From assembly GCA_035506275.1 (NCBI GenBank), contig DATJPT010000003.1, positions 1 through 64,000 of the forward strand: a stretch of 64,000 nt of DNA, given 5' to 3'. The notes below the pieces were generated by a model. The model was not told where the DNA came from and made no database searches. It saw only the letters and a program-made list of their open reading frames with translations. Of this stretch, positions 7,229 to 16,404 are shown piece by piece; positions within the stretch are counted from its first letter, which is position 1, and the number at the start of each line of letters is the position of its first letter. This DNA is from Bacteroidota bacterium (GTDB lineage Bacteria; Bacteroidota; Ignavibacteria; UBA10030; UBA8401). The position numbers and the translations under genes were made by a program.

Positions 7229-9670
7229 ATGAAGTTTCATCTCTTAATCGCGGGACTTTTTGGCATGGCACTCACAACCGTTACTGCCGGATGGAAAACC
7301 ATCGGGGATGCGCAACTTGTGCTGAACTCCGACCAACAGCTCGTCGTGAACTGCGGCGAGGCGGAGGTCCAGATCACTCCGTTCGCCGACGACATGGTGC
7401 GCGTCCGCGTGGTGCGCGGCAGCGCTTCTAAAGAACTCGGATCATGGGCTGTCGCGAAAGAGAAATGGGATCTCCCTGCTCATCAATTTGTCCAGGACCA
7501 AAAAAGCATTACCCTCACACTGAAGGATCTTACCGTCAAAATTTCGAAATCCCCGCTGAGAATCACTTTTCTTGCACCGGATGGAGAGATCATCAATCAA
7601 GACGACTCGTCCAAAGGAATGGCGTGGGACGGCGATCAGGTCCACGTTTGGAAGACGATGCCGGAGAACGAATTCTATTACGGCTTCGGCGAAAAGACCG
7701 GCAAACTCGACCGGCGCGGGCTGGCAATGACGAATTGGAACTTCGACATCCCCGCATATACCGCGGGCACCGACCCAATCTACCAGACGATACCGTTCTT
7801 TCTCGGCATGAAGAACGGAAAGTTCTACGGGATATTCTTCGATAATACCTTCCGCAGCTCGTTCGACATGGGGAAAGAATCCGAACGGTATTATTCATTC
7901 GGCGCGGAGGGGGGAATGATCGATTATTATTTTTTCTATGGTCCGAGTCCGAAGAAGGTGATCGAACGCTTCACCGAACTGACAGGGCGCATGAACCTTC
8001 CGCCAAAGTGGTCGATCGGGTACCAGCAATGCCGCTGGAGTTATTATCCCGAATCGAGAGTGCGCGAGATCGCAGAGAATTTTCGCAAGCGCGAAATCCC
8101 GTGCGATGTCATCTATCTCGACATCGATTACATGGACGGCTTCCGCTGCTTCACCTGGAACAACAAAAATTTCCCCGACCCCAAGAAAATGATCTCTGAC
8201 CTGAAGGCCGATGGGTTCAAGATCGTTACGATCATCGACCCGGGCATCAAACAGGATTCGTCGTATTGGGTTTTTAAGGAGGGATTGAAAGGGAAGCATT
8301 TCGTCCTCAACCCCGACAGCACGCTGTTCATCGGCCCCGTTTGGCCCGGTGATTGCGCCTTTCCCGATTTTGCAAATTCGCAGGCCCGTGCTTGGTGGGG
8401 GACGCTCTATAAGGATCTCGTGAATACCGGGGTCAAAGGATTTTGGAATGATATGAACGAGCCGTCGGTCTTCGATGTGCCGACGAAGACGTTTCCGGTC
8501 GATGTTCGCCATAATGTCGACGGAGAGGTCCGCACTCACGCTGAGATCCATAATGTGTTCGGCATGCAGATGGCCCGCGGGACGTACGAAGGACTGCGCC
8601 GGCTTGATCCGAACGAACGGCCGTTCGTGTTGACGCGTGCCGGTTACGCAGGCACGCAGCGTTACTCGGCGGCATGGACCGGCGACAACGTGAGCAGCTG
8701 GGAACATGTCGCGATGGCGATCCCGATGTGCCTGAATTTCGGATTGTCCGGACAATCGTTCGTCGGCCCGGACATTGGAGGATTCATCGGCACGCCGACG
8801 GGCGAAATGTACACCCGCTGGCTGCAGTACGGCGTCTTTCTTCCGCTTTGCCGCTCGCACTCCGTGCGCGGAAGCATCAACAAGGAGCCTTGGGCATACG
8901 GCGAAGCGTACGAGAAGATCAATAAGAAATTCATCGAACTCCGGTATCAACTGCTGCCGTTTCTCTACACTGAATTCTATAAGGCGTCTGTCTCCGGCGT
9001 GCCGATCATGCGGCCGCTTGTGCTCGAATTTCCCGATGATAAAACGACCTACCGCATCGACACGCAGTTTATGGTCGGAGAGAATATTCTGATCTCTCCG
9101 GTGCTGGAAGCTGGCGCGAAGACACGGTATATGTATTTGCCGAAAGGGGATTGGTACGATTTCTGGACAAGGGAGAAAGTGACAGGGGGAAAATGGATCG
9201 ACGCAAACGCTCCACTCGACGAGATGCCTATCTTCATCCGCGCGGGCGCCGTTGTGCCGATGCAGCAGGTGATTCAATACACCGACCAGGCACCTGCCGA
9301 TCCGCTGACATTCGAAATTTTTCCTTCCAGCGAAGCGAAAGGCATATGCTACGAGGATGATGGAATCAGCTTCGACTATCAAAAAGGAAAATACAGAACT
9401 GTCGGTATAAAGGCCGCCGTCCAGGGGGGAGAAATTGCGATCACACGTTCTGCCGCAGAAGGGGAGTTTGTTCCCGGCCAACGTTCCGTTGTTTTCGCGG
9501 TCAACGGCGTTTCACAGAAGCCGGCTTCAGTGACGTTGAGCGGAAAACGAATTGCAGAAGTGCCGTCCCTGGCAGGCGCGAATGAGGGCTGGGTCTATGA
9601 CCTATCACTCCAACGGTTGAGTGTGAAGACGCAGGACTCCCAGAATCAGATCGATGTGTCCATAAAATAA
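7229..9670 (+). CDS. GH31 family alpha-glucosidase, exported
   Basis: A retaining alpha-glycosidase that removes terminal alpha-linked glucose (or xylose in some members). I chose the ATG at 7229, which starts a clear signal peptide (MKFHLLIAGLFGMALTTVTAG). An upstream in-frame ATG at 7196 would add eleven charged residues before it. From this start the protein is 813 residues: an N-terminal beta-sandwich (about 25-230), a (beta/alpha)8 barrel with nucleophile Asp408 (GFWNDMNEPS) and acid/base Asp486 (WTGDN), and C-terminal beta domains including a DUF5110-like tail. All catalytic residues are present. The product likely acts in the periplasm, feeding sugars to the oxidoreductase pathway encoded upstream. 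Confidence 0.93.
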   Translation: MKFHLLIAGLFGMALTTVTAGWKTIGDAQLVLNSDQQLVVNCGEAEVQITPFADDMVRVRVVRGSASKELGSWAVAKEKWDLPAHQFVQDQKSITLTLKDLTVKISKSPLRITFLAPDGEIINQDDSSKGMAWDGDQVHVWKTMPENEFYYGFGEKTGKLDRRGLAMTNWNFDIPAYTAGTDPIYQTIPFFLGMKNGKFYGIFFDNTFRSSFDMGKESERYYSFGAEGGMIDYYFFYGPSPKKVIERFTELTGRMNLPPKWSIGYQQCRWSYYPESRVREIAENFRKREIPCDVIYLDIDYMDGFRCFTWNNKNFPDPKKMISDLKADGFKIVTIIDPGIKQDSSYWVFKEGLKGKHFVLNPDSTLFIGPVWPGDCAFPDFANSQARAWWGTLYKDLVNTGVKGFWNDMNEPSVFDVPTKTFPVDVRHNVDGEVRTHAEIHNVFGMQMARGTYEGLRRLDPNERPFVLTRAGYAGTQRYSAAWTGDNVSSWEHVAMAIPMCLNFGLSGQSFVGPDIGGFIGTPTGEMYTRWLQYGVFLPLCRSHSVRGSINKEPWAYGEAYEKINKKFIELRYQLLPFLYTEFYKASVSGVPIMRPLVLEFPDDKTTYRIDTQFMVGENILISPVLEAGAKTRYMYLPKGDWYDFWTREKVTGGKWIDANAPLDEMPIFIRAGAVVPMQQVIQYTDQAPADPLTFEIFPSSEAKGICYEDDGISFDYQKGKYRTVGIKAAVQGGEIAITRSAAEGEFVPGQRSVVFAVNGVSQKPASVTLSGKRIAEVPSLAGANEGWVYDLSLQRLSVKTQDSQNQIDVSIK

Positions 9671-9968
9671 GAGAAATTCGATGACATTACGGATCGTGGA
9701 ACCCGCAGGCGTTGCTGATGAAGGATCCTGCCATCATCGCAGCACAGTGTCATGGATTCTCCCGAAGGGAAGCCCCGGCATTCGCCGCGCTTGGACAAAG
9801 CTGGATGCCGAGTATGTTTCATCCGGGTTGACCGCTGAAAGCATTCAAAAAATCAGTGGTCAAACGAGAACGCTCCCTGCCTCATTTCCCCTTTACGATG
9901 TCCGATAAATTCCGTACATTAAAGCTTGAAAAAGAAATACCTGTTCAATTAAAAATGAAGGATTATAC
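9671..9968. other. Intergenic region before pfkA; no gene supported
   Basis: About 300 bases with a 75-codon open frame at 9681-9908 that I do not accept. It has no recognisable motif or good ribosome site, and it overlaps the likely pfkA promoter. Nothing else was seen apart from that promoter. Confidence 0.6.
9892..9920 (+). promoter_or_regulatory. Sigma-70-type promoter for pfkA
   Basis: TTTACG (9892-9897) and TACATT (9915-9920) are spaced by exactly 17 bases, giving a leader of about 40 bases before the GTG start. A closely matching element (TTGATA, 17 bases, TACATT) precedes ccdA, so TACATT may be a favoured -10 form in this genome. Assigned by pattern only. Confidence 0.5.
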
Positions 9969-11069
9969 GTGGCTGAAAAGAAAGTGAAGCGAGTTGGAAT
10001 TCTCACCGGAGGAGGCGACTGCCCCGGACTTAATGCTGTGATCCGGGGCGTTGGCAAGTCAGCGATCAATGATCACGCATTGACGGTCGTCGGCATTGAA
10101 GACGGTTTTGAAGGTTTTGTGGAAGGGAAAATGCACGAAATCTCCCGGAGGGAGATCTCAGGGATCATCGGTCTGGGAGGGACGATCCTCGGCACATCGA
10201 ACAAAGGGGACCCATTCCATTATCCGACGGAGGGAAATGACGGAATTGAGATCGTCGATGCATCGGCGCGAACGCTGAAACACTATAAAGGATGGGGGCT
10301 CGACTGCCTGATCGCGATCGGCGGCGACGGCACGATGCACATCTCCAACAAGCTGGGGGAAATGGGGATGAACATCATCGGCGTCCCGAAAACGATCGAC
10401 AATGACCTCGAGGCGACCGACCAGACGTTCGGCTTTGATACAGCTCTGTCAATCGCGACGGAAGCGATCGACCGTCTTCATACCACCGGCTCGGCGCATC
10501 ATCGGGTGATGGTCATCGAAGTGATGGGGCGCTATGCGGGATGGATCGCGCTGCAGGCAGGGCTTGCCGGCGGAGCGGATATCATTCTTATTCCCGAGAT
10601 CCCGTTCAAGTGGAGCTCCGTGTTTGAAAAAGTCATCGAACGAGGAACTCGCGGCAATCGCTTCAGCATCGTTTGCGTTGCGGAAGGCGCGAAAGCGGCG
10701 GATGAGGAAGTGGTGGTGAAAGAAACGGACATCAAGCGCACCGACCCTGTTCGCTTCGGCGGCATCGGCGAACACGTATCGCGGCGGATCACGACAGAGA
10801 CCGGATTGGAATCCCGCGTGACGGTGCTCGGACATCTCCAGCGCGGAGGAAGCCCGACAGCCTACGACAGAATTCTTGCGACGCGCTACGGCACCAAAGC
10901 GGTCGAACTTGCTATGCACGGAAAATTTGCACATATGGTCAGCCTCCGCGGCCTCCATATTACCGCAGTTCCGATCGCAGAGGCGATCGCGCACCAGCGC
11001 CTCGTTCCCGTCGACGGGGAGATCGTGAAATCAGCCCGCGCCGTCGGTATCAATTTCGGCGATGAATAA
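9969..11069 (+). CDS. pfkA: 6-phosphofructokinase
   Basis: Phosphorylates fructose 6-phosphate to the 1,6-bisphosphate, the committed step of glycolysis, in the cytoplasm. The 366 residues carry the phosphate-donor loop GGGDCPGLN (about 14-22), GGDGT (118-122), the catalytic PKTIDND (140-146) and MGRYAGWIA. The donor is uncertain: Gly in GGDGT is typical of ATP enzymes, whereas Lys in PKTIDND is common in pyrophosphate-dependent ones. This mixed pair is seen in group III PFKs. It starts with GTG at 9969 after GAAGGA; the ATG at 9955 is out of frame. A sigma-70-type promoter lies just upstream, and the gene appears monocistronic. Confidence 0.93.
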   Translation: MAEKKVKRVGILTGGGDCPGLNAVIRGVGKSAINDHALTVVGIEDGFEGFVEGKMHEISRREISGIIGLGGTILGTSNKGDPFHYPTEGNDGIEIVDASARTLKHYKGWGLDCLIAIGGDGTMHISNKLGEMGMNIIGVPKTIDNDLEATDQTFGFDTALSIATEAIDRLHTTGSAHHRVMVIEVMGRYAGWIALQAGLAGGADIILIPEIPFKWSSVFEKVIERGTRGNRFSIVCVAEGAKAADEEVVVKETDIKRTDPVRFGGIGEHVSRRITTETGLESRVTVLGHLQRGGSPTAYDRILATRYGTKAVELAMHGKFAHMVSLRGLHITAVPIAEAIAHQRLVPVDGEIVKSARAVGINFGDE

Positions 11070-11109
11070 GCAAAAGCCTTGTCTTTGTTGAAATGCAGTT
11101 TTGCGTAGG

Positions 11110-11162
11110 TCGGACATTCCTGTCTGGCCTATCGCCTAAGGCATGAATGCCTGAGCTGCCAA
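11110..11162. repeat. Dispersed double-hairpin repeat, copy 1
   Basis: Two short stem-loops in tandem, each with a TTCC/GGAA-type loop: GGTCGGACA-TTCC-TGTCTGGCC, and a second built on AGGCATGAATGCCT. The same two-part unit recurs at 24192-24246 with a few substitutions that mostly keep the stems paired. It lies in the pfkA 3' flank and belongs to a REP-like class; similar units are common between genes in many bacterial genomes. Confidence 0.7.
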
Positions 11163-11186
11163 TGGTTCTGTGCAAGGGAACGACTC

Positions 11187-11402
11187 ATGACCCGCGTTGA
11201 ACAACATGCGATGATCGGCGAGCTGAAAGATTATTCCCGCTTCATGAAAGGGAAGGATGCTTCCGACTTTGAAATGTTCGTCAAGCGCGATAAAGATGAT
11301 GAAGATCTCGACGAGCTGTCTCAGCGCCGCCTCGAGTCTCTCTACGATATGTACAAAGCGATGCGGCCAAAGCCGAAGATGAAGAACCCGTTCGAGAAAT
11401 AA
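11187..11402 (+). CDS. Small conserved-looking hypothetical protein
   Basis: A 71-residue, highly charged and soluble product with many Asp, Glu, Lys and Arg residues (for example FVKRDKDDEDLDELSQRRLESLYDMYKAMRPK) and probably helical throughout. There are no cysteines, membrane segments or known motif. The ATG lies 16 bases after a GGGAA element, and the gene fills the gap between pfkA and the aldo/keto reductase on the same strand, which supports coding. I do not recognise the family. Confidence 0.6.
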   Translation: MTRVEQHAMIGELKDYSRFMKGKDASDFEMFVKRDKDDEDLDELSQRRLESLYDMYKAMRPKPKMKNPFEK

Positions 11403-11463
11403 GCCGTTTCCTTCGCTTTCCGTCCTCCAACATCCGCAAGACAATGTTCTTTGGAGCCCCGCT

Positions 11464-12435
11464 ATGAAATTTCGTCCGTTAGGTAAAATTGGCATCAATG
11501 TTTCCGAGATCGGTTTCGGCGCTTGGGGAATCGGTGCAGACATGTGGAAAGGGTCCACCGACAAAGAGGCGATGAACGCCTTGCGGAAAGCGGTCGACCT
11601 CGGCGTGAATTTTTTTGACACTGCGCTCGCGTACGGCGGCGGGCACAGCGAGCGGCTTCTCTCCAAACTCTACCGGGGCATGAAAGGGAAGATTTTCATC
11701 GCAACGAAAGTGCCGCCGAAAAACCGTCAGTGGCCTGCGCGGCCGGGAGTTCCGTTCAACGAGGCGTTTCCCAAGAATTACATCATTGAGTCGGCGAACC
11801 TCAGTTTGAAAAATCTCGGCGTTGAACGGATCGATCTTCTCCAATTTCACGTATGGAGCGATGAGTGGGCAGACGTTGAAGAAATCTGGGACACGGTTCG
11901 GCGGTTGAAATCGGACGGGAAGATCCGGGCGTTCGGAATTTCCATCAACGACCACGAGCCGGAGTCGGCGTTGAAGGCCGCCAGAACCGGATTGGTTGAT
12001 TCGTTCCAGGTCATCTATAACATCTTCGACCAGTCGCCTGAAGAAGAACTTTTTCCCTTCTGCCAGAAGAACAATATCGCCGTCATAGCGCGCGTTCCAT
12101 TCGACGAAGGAGGGCTCACCGGACGCATCAGGCCGGACACGGTTTTTATGAAGGAGGATTGGCGGAATGATTACTTCCGCGGAGACAGAAAGCAGCAGGT
12201 CTACGACCGCGTCGAAAAATTGAAACTTCTCCTCGGCCCCGAAGCGAAAACGCTTGCTGAGTTGTCGCTGCGCTTTATCCTTTCGCGGCCGGTCGTCTCG
12301 ACCGTCATCCCGGGGATGCGGACCATTCCTAATGTCGAGACCAACACCGCGGTTTCCGATGGCAAAGTTCTTTCAGAAAAATTGCTGAAAGAACTGAAGA
12401 AACACAAATGGCCGAGGAATTTCTACGGGGAATAG
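11464..12435 (+). CDS. Aldo/keto reductase
   Basis: An NADPH-dependent oxidoreductase of the AKR superfamily, cytoplasmic, 323 residues. It shows the (beta/alpha)8 barrel signatures: start strand MKFRPLGKIGINVSEIGFGAWGIG, catalytic Asp and Tyr in NFFDTALAYGGGHSE, catalytic Lys in KIFIATKVP, and the His of DLLQFHVW. The cofactor-binding end includes VVSTVIPGMRT. No iron-sulfur cysteine cluster is visible, unlike the longer AKRs of anaerobes. The substrate is unknown; an aldehyde or keto-sugar reduction role is plausible. Confidence 0.92.
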   Translation: MKFRPLGKIGINVSEIGFGAWGIGADMWKGSTDKEAMNALRKAVDLGVNFFDTALAYGGGHSERLLSKLYRGMKGKIFIATKVPPKNRQWPARPGVPFNEAFPKNYIIESANLSLKNLGVERIDLLQFHVWSDEWADVEEIWDTVRRLKSDGKIRAFGISINDHEPESALKAARTGLVDSFQVIYNIFDQSPEEELFPFCQKNNIAVIARVPFDEGGLTGRIRPDTVFMKEDWRNDYFRGDRKQQVYDRVEKLKLLLGPEAKTLAELSLRFILSRPVVSTVIPGMRTIPNVETNTAVSDGKVLSEKLLKELKKHKWPRNFYGE

Positions 12436-12522
12436 TACCAATCTCCCGTAGCGTTTCGCACTCTCACTTAGGAACTGAATCCGCCCCCTTTTTTTTTATT
12501 CCGAAATTGGCTACATTGAAAC

Positions 12523-12855
12523 GTGCAGCCAGTTCGCGTACAACAGACCTCCACGCAGGACCTCTCGATCACTTGGAACGACGGACATGCCGGCCGCTAC
12601 ACGCTGCGGCATCTCCGGACATCCTGTCCGTGCGCTTCATGCAAAATCGAACGGGAAGAAAATCGAGACAAAGCCCTTCTTCCTATTTTCAGGGAGGGAG
12701 AGTTCCGGATTGCCTCAGCTGCCCCGGTCGGGCAGTACGCGCTGCAGATCGTGTGGGGGGACGGACATAGTTCCGGGATTTATCCGTTCAGCTATCTCCG
12801 AAGTCTGTGCCAATGCGAACAATGCTCTGTTCCCATTTCGTCGGATGCCCATTGA
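12523..12855 (+). CDS. DUF971 (GBBH-like N-terminal domain) protein
   Basis: A 110-residue stand-alone copy of the small domain found at the N-terminus of gamma-butyrobetaine hydroxylase. It has the typical SITWNDGHAGRYTLRHLRTSCPCASC opening and a second half QIVWGDGHSSGIYPFSYLRSLCQCEQC. The four paired Cys (CPCASC and CQCEQC) suggest metal binding. The GTG at 12523 is the best start in frame. In other bacteria such proteins neighbour Mrp/Fe-S assembly genes, and an Mrp homologue occurs 5.5 kb downstream here, but a direct functional link is inference. Confidence 0.8.
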   Translation: MQPVRVQQTSTQDLSITWNDGHAGRYTLRHLRTSCPCASCKIEREENRDKALLPIFREGEFRIASAAPVGQYALQIVWGDGHSSGIYPFSYLRSLCQCEQCSVPISSDAH

Positions 12856-12911
12856 TTCTGTCGGAATTATTCGCTCACCAATTTTTTGCCGATCCACTCT
12901 TCATTGGAGTT

Positions 12912-14273
12912 ATGATGATAAAACTTTCTGGTGCAGTTCTGCTTGCTGGTGCGATGCTGGCTCTTGTGGCTACGGGCCGGGCAGCCGAACCGGGCACATC
13001 GAATGACATTTTCCCTTATCCCGTTACCAAGACAGTCCTGGACAACGGGCTTACCGTTCTCACGATTCCCTACGACAGCCCGGGGCTTGTTGCGTACTAT
13101 ACCGTCGTGCGCACCGGTTCGCGCAATGAGGTCGAGCCGGGACACTCCGGCTTCGCGCATTTCTTCGAGCATTGTATGTTCCGCGGCACAGTCAAATACC
13201 CGGCGGATAAATACAACGATATCCTGAAACGCCTCGGCGCTGATTCCAACGCGTTCACGACCGACGACTGGACCTGCTACCATATCGTCGCAAGCGCGGA
13301 TGCTCTGGAGACGCTCGCAGATATCGAGAGCGACCGCTTTATGAACCTTAAATATTCCGAGGAGGCATTCAAGACCGAAGCCGGCGCAATTCTCGGCGAG
13401 TATAATAAGAATTACTCCGTACCGTTTCAGTCGATGTACGAGACGCTCCAGAACACTGCCTTCACGACGCATACCTACAAGCACACGACGATGGGCTTCC
13501 TCGCGGATATTAAAGACATGCCGAATCAATACGACTACAGTTTGAAGTTTTTCGACCGCTTCTACCGGCCTGAGAACTGCACCGTCGTTGTCGTCGGCGA
13601 CGTGAAGAACGACGAGGTCATCAGGATCGTGAGGAAATATTATTCCGGCTGGAAGCGTGGAAACTATCAGGTGCAGGTCCCTGTCGAGCCGCCGCAGAAG
13701 GAAGAAAAGGTCGTTCATATGCCGTGGAAGAATCGGACGCTTCCGTACCTCATGATCGGGTACCATGTGCCGGCCTTCAGCGATGACGATGTGCAGCGGG
13801 CATCGCTCGACATTCTTTCACAGCTTGTGTTCTCCGAAAGCTCGCCGCTGTATCAATCGCTCGTCATTAAGAAGCAGCTTGTGGAATTTGTCAACGGCGG
13901 AGTCGATGACCATCGCGACCCGTTTCTGTTTACCGCACTCTCCCGCATAAAGGATGTAAAAGACGTCGACTCTGTCCTGGATGAGATCTACGCAGCCCTC
14001 GAGAACGCAAAAACAGTCCCGGTCGATGCGCAAAAACTTCGGGACATCAAGTCTTATATTCGCTACGCCTTTGCGATGCAACTGAACAAGCCGGATAACG
14101 TCGCCGTCACGATCGCGACCTATATCGCCTTGACCGGCAATTACGACTCCGTTAATAAGCTGTATGCCCTGTACGAAAAAGTGACTCCCGAGGATATCAT
14201 GCATGCGGCGCAGAAATATTTCAGAAAAGAAAACCGTACCGTCGTCATACTCGAGCATGAGGCCGCCCAATGA
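12912..14273 (+). CDS. M16 zinc peptidase, catalytic subunit, exported
   Basis: A pitrilysin/processing-peptidase family protein that degrades or processes peptides in the cell envelope. I chose the ATG at 12912, preceded by TTGGAG and starting a signal peptide (MMIKLSGAVLLAGAMLALVATGRA), rather than an upstream in-frame start at 12807 that would add an unlikely leader. The protein is 453 residues and carries the inverted zinc motif HFFEH (His83, Glu86, His87), with the third ligand Glu expected in the EEAFKTEAGAILGEYNK segment. It overlaps the next gene by ATGA. The pair resembles two-subunit M16B proteases, with this as the active half. Confidence 0.92.
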   Translation: MMIKLSGAVLLAGAMLALVATGRAAEPGTSNDIFPYPVTKTVLDNGLTVLTIPYDSPGLVAYYTVVRTGSRNEVEPGHSGFAHFFEHCMFRGTVKYPADKYNDILKRLGADSNAFTTDDWTCYHIVASADALETLADIESDRFMNLKYSEEAFKTEAGAILGEYNKNYSVPFQSMYETLQNTAFTTHTYKHTTMGFLADIKDMPNQYDYSLKFFDRFYRPENCTVVVVGDVKNDEVIRIVRKYYSGWKRGNYQVQVPVEPPQKEEKVVHMPWKNRTLPYLMIGYHVPAFSDDDVQRASLDILSQLVFSESSPLYQSLVIKKQLVEFVNGGVDDHRDPFLFTALSRIKDVKDVDSVLDEIYAALENAKTVPVDAQKLRDIKSYIRYAFAMQLNKPDNVAVTIATYIALTGNYDSVNKLYALYEKVTPEDIMHAAQKYFRKENRTVVILEHEAAQ

Positions 14274-15778
14274 ACCTCCGCACTTGTTCCATTTTCGCCT
14301 TTATTTTCTCTTTTCTTATGAGCACACCATCAGTTGACGCACAGCAAGCGACCAGGATCACAGAAGTGTACGTCCCCAATTCACCGCTCGTCTCGTTCCG
14401 CATCGTCGTTCGCACCGGGTCGGTCAACGATCCCGCCGGCAAGGAAGGGTTGAACGCCCTGACCGCAGCGATGATCGGACAGGGGGGCTCGCAGTCATTG
14501 ACCTACCAGCAAATCGTCGATAAACTTTATCCGTGGGCCGCGAGGATCTCTGCCCAGGCGGATAAAGAGATCACAACGATCGTCGGTGAAGTGCACCGAG
14601 ATCACGTGCAGGAATTTTACGGATTGCTTTGGGAACTCGTCTCGGCCCCGCGGTTTGATGCCGACGATTTTGCGCGCAACAAGGACGATCAGCTTAATTA
14701 TCTTAAGAATACCCTCCGCGGAAACGATGACGAAAACCTCGGCAAAGCCGGATTGAACCTGCTGATGTACGCCAATCATCCCTACCATGCCGTCGTGGCC
14801 GGAACGGTTCAAGGGCTCAACGCGGTTTCACTCGATGACGTGAGAACCTTCCACCGCGCGATGTATACGCAGAGCCGCATCATCTTCGGCATCGCCGGCG
14901 GCTATCCAAAGGAATTGATCGACCGGATCAAGAATGACCTTTCGGCTCTTCCCGCCGGGTCGTTCAGCGAAGTGCCGCTTCCTTCTCCTGTGCAACCGGT
15001 CGGAGTGGAGGGGATGATCATCCAGAAGGATAACCGGGCAACGGCCGTATCGTTCGGCTACCCGATCGATGTCACGCGTAAAGACAGAGATTTTTACGCC
15101 CTGCTGGTCGCGAACTCTTACCTCGGCGAACACCGGACGTTTAACGGCGTGCTGATGAACCACCTGCGGGGCGACCGCGGATTGAACTACGGCGATTATT
15201 CGTATATCGAGAATTTTATTCAGGACGGCGGATCGACCTTCCCCGACCCGAACATTCCCCGGCGCCAGCAGTTCTTCAGCGTCTGGATCCGTCCCGTCGA
15301 GCCCAAGAACGCCCACTTCGCTATCCGCGCTGCGATGCGTGAAGTTCAACTGCTCGTTGACAATGGACTGACGAAGGATCAATTTGAAACGACCAGAGAC
15401 TTTCTGATCCATTATTCGAAGCTCTGGGTGCAGACGCAAAGCCGGAGGCTCGGCTATGTGATGGACTCCGAAGTCTACGGCATTCCGTATTACATCGACT
15501 ATCTCGCCAAACAGCTTTCGTTGCTGACCGTTGATGATGTCAATGCGGCAATAAAGAAGCACCTGCAGGCCAAGAATTATTATCTGTCGATCGTTGCGAA
15601 GGATGCCGGTCCGCTCAGTGACGCTCTGCTTTCCAACGCTCCGTCGCCGATCCAATACAATAACCCGAACGTTCCGGCAGAGATTCTCGCTCAGGATAAA
15701 GAAATTCAAGTGCTGCCCGTCAACATCAATAAAGAGAAATTCACGATCGTCCCGTCGGGCGACCTTTTTGAGAAATGA
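14270..15778 (+). CDS. M16 peptidase-like partner lacking the zinc motif, exported
   Basis: 502 residues with a signal peptide (about 1-25). The M16 fold is recognisable from the opening strand pattern (SPLVSFRIVVRTGSVNDPAGKEGLNALTAAMIGQGG) and from the C-terminal domain. Where the catalytic HxxEH should be, the sequence reads GLNALTAAMIG, so this subunit cannot bind zinc in the usual way. It is translationally coupled (ATGA) to the catalytic subunit, as in heterodimeric M16 proteases where the second chain supplies substrate-binding residues. Confidence 0.9.
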   Translation: MNLRTCSIFAFIFSFLMSTPSVDAQQATRITEVYVPNSPLVSFRIVVRTGSVNDPAGKEGLNALTAAMIGQGGSQSLTYQQIVDKLYPWAARISAQADKEITTIVGEVHRDHVQEFYGLLWELVSAPRFDADDFARNKDDQLNYLKNTLRGNDDENLGKAGLNLLMYANHPYHAVVAGTVQGLNAVSLDDVRTFHRAMYTQSRIIFGIAGGYPKELIDRIKNDLSALPAGSFSEVPLPSPVQPVGVEGMIIQKDNRATAVSFGYPIDVTRKDRDFYALLVANSYLGEHRTFNGVLMNHLRGDRGLNYGDYSYIENFIQDGGSTFPDPNIPRRQQFFSVWIRPVEPKNAHFAIRAAMREVQLLVDNGLTKDQFETTRDFLIHYSKLWVQTQSRRLGYVMDSEVYGIPYYIDYLAKQLSLLTVDDVNAAIKKHLQAKNYYLSIVAKDAGPLSDALLSNAPSPIQYNNPNVPAEILAQDKEIQVLPVNINKEKFTIVPSGDLFEK

Positions 15779-15856
15779 GTCGCACGTTGTTCCGGAGCCA
15801 GAGAGTTACGAGTTTCCCGGGTAAGCGGCATCATAATTAACTTTGCGGAGGATGGC

Positions 15857-16390
15857 ATGAGCACTCACGAACTTGATGATGAGCTGCAGGAGATGTTCGA
15901 GCACGAGAAGAAAGTCAAGAAGGTCCTGTCGAACGAGACGATCCAGCAGCCGATCAGGATTCTCGACCTGAGGCGCGCGCTCGTCGTCGACAGCGCCGCG
16001 GACGTCGGCACGACGATCGAGGCGATGCAGCAGCGCAAGACCGGGTCAGTGCTTGTGGTGAAGGATGGCCTGCTTGTTGGGATATTCACTGAACGCGACA
16101 TCCTGATGAAGGTGGTCAATAAGAAAACGGATCTCTATAAAGTGAAGGTGAGCGAGTTCATGAAAGCTTCCCCCGAAGCGCTGCACCTCGATGACTCGAT
16201 CGCGTATGCGATGAATATCATGTCGGTCGGCGGTTACCGCCATGTGCCGATCGTTGACGACCAGAAGAGGCCTGTCAGCATTCTTTCGGTAAAGGATGTC
16301 ATTTCGTATATTGTAGAACATTTTCCGGACGAGATCCTCAACCTTCCGCCGAAACCTCTGCGCACGACCTCGGAACGCGAGGGTGCTTAA
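15857..16390 (+). CDS. CBS-domain protein
   Basis: 177 residues with an N-terminal acidic/basic helical stretch (about 1-35) and one pair of CBS motifs (about 40-160), including GSVLVVKDGLLVGIFTERDILMKVV and GYRHVPIVDDQKRPVSILSVKDVI. Such pairs bind adenosine nucleotides and regulate partner proteins. There is no attached enzyme domain. The ATG at 15857 follows GCGGAGGATGGC. The gene lies between the M16 pair and aat on the same strand with short gaps. Partner unknown. Confidence 0.88.
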   Translation: MSTHELDDELQEMFEHEKKVKKVLSNETIQQPIRILDLRRALVVDSAADVGTTIEAMQQRKTGSVLVVKDGLLVGIFTERDILMKVVNKKTDLYKVKVSEFMKASPEALHLDDSIAYAMNIMSVGGYRHVPIVDDQKRPVSILSVKDVISYIVEHFPDEILNLPPKPLRTTSEREGA

Positions 16391-16404
16391 GTCTTTGTCA
16401 AGGT

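Noticed and set aside
7895-9481. 528-codon minus-strand open frame
   Set aside because: Lies entirely antisense to the GH31 gene, which has full catalytic motifs. The antisense product is Arg/Asp/His-rich with no domain, typical of shadow frames in GC-rich coding DNA.
9681-9908. 75-codon open frame
   Set aside because: No motif or good ribosome site, and it overlaps the pfkA promoter hexamers.
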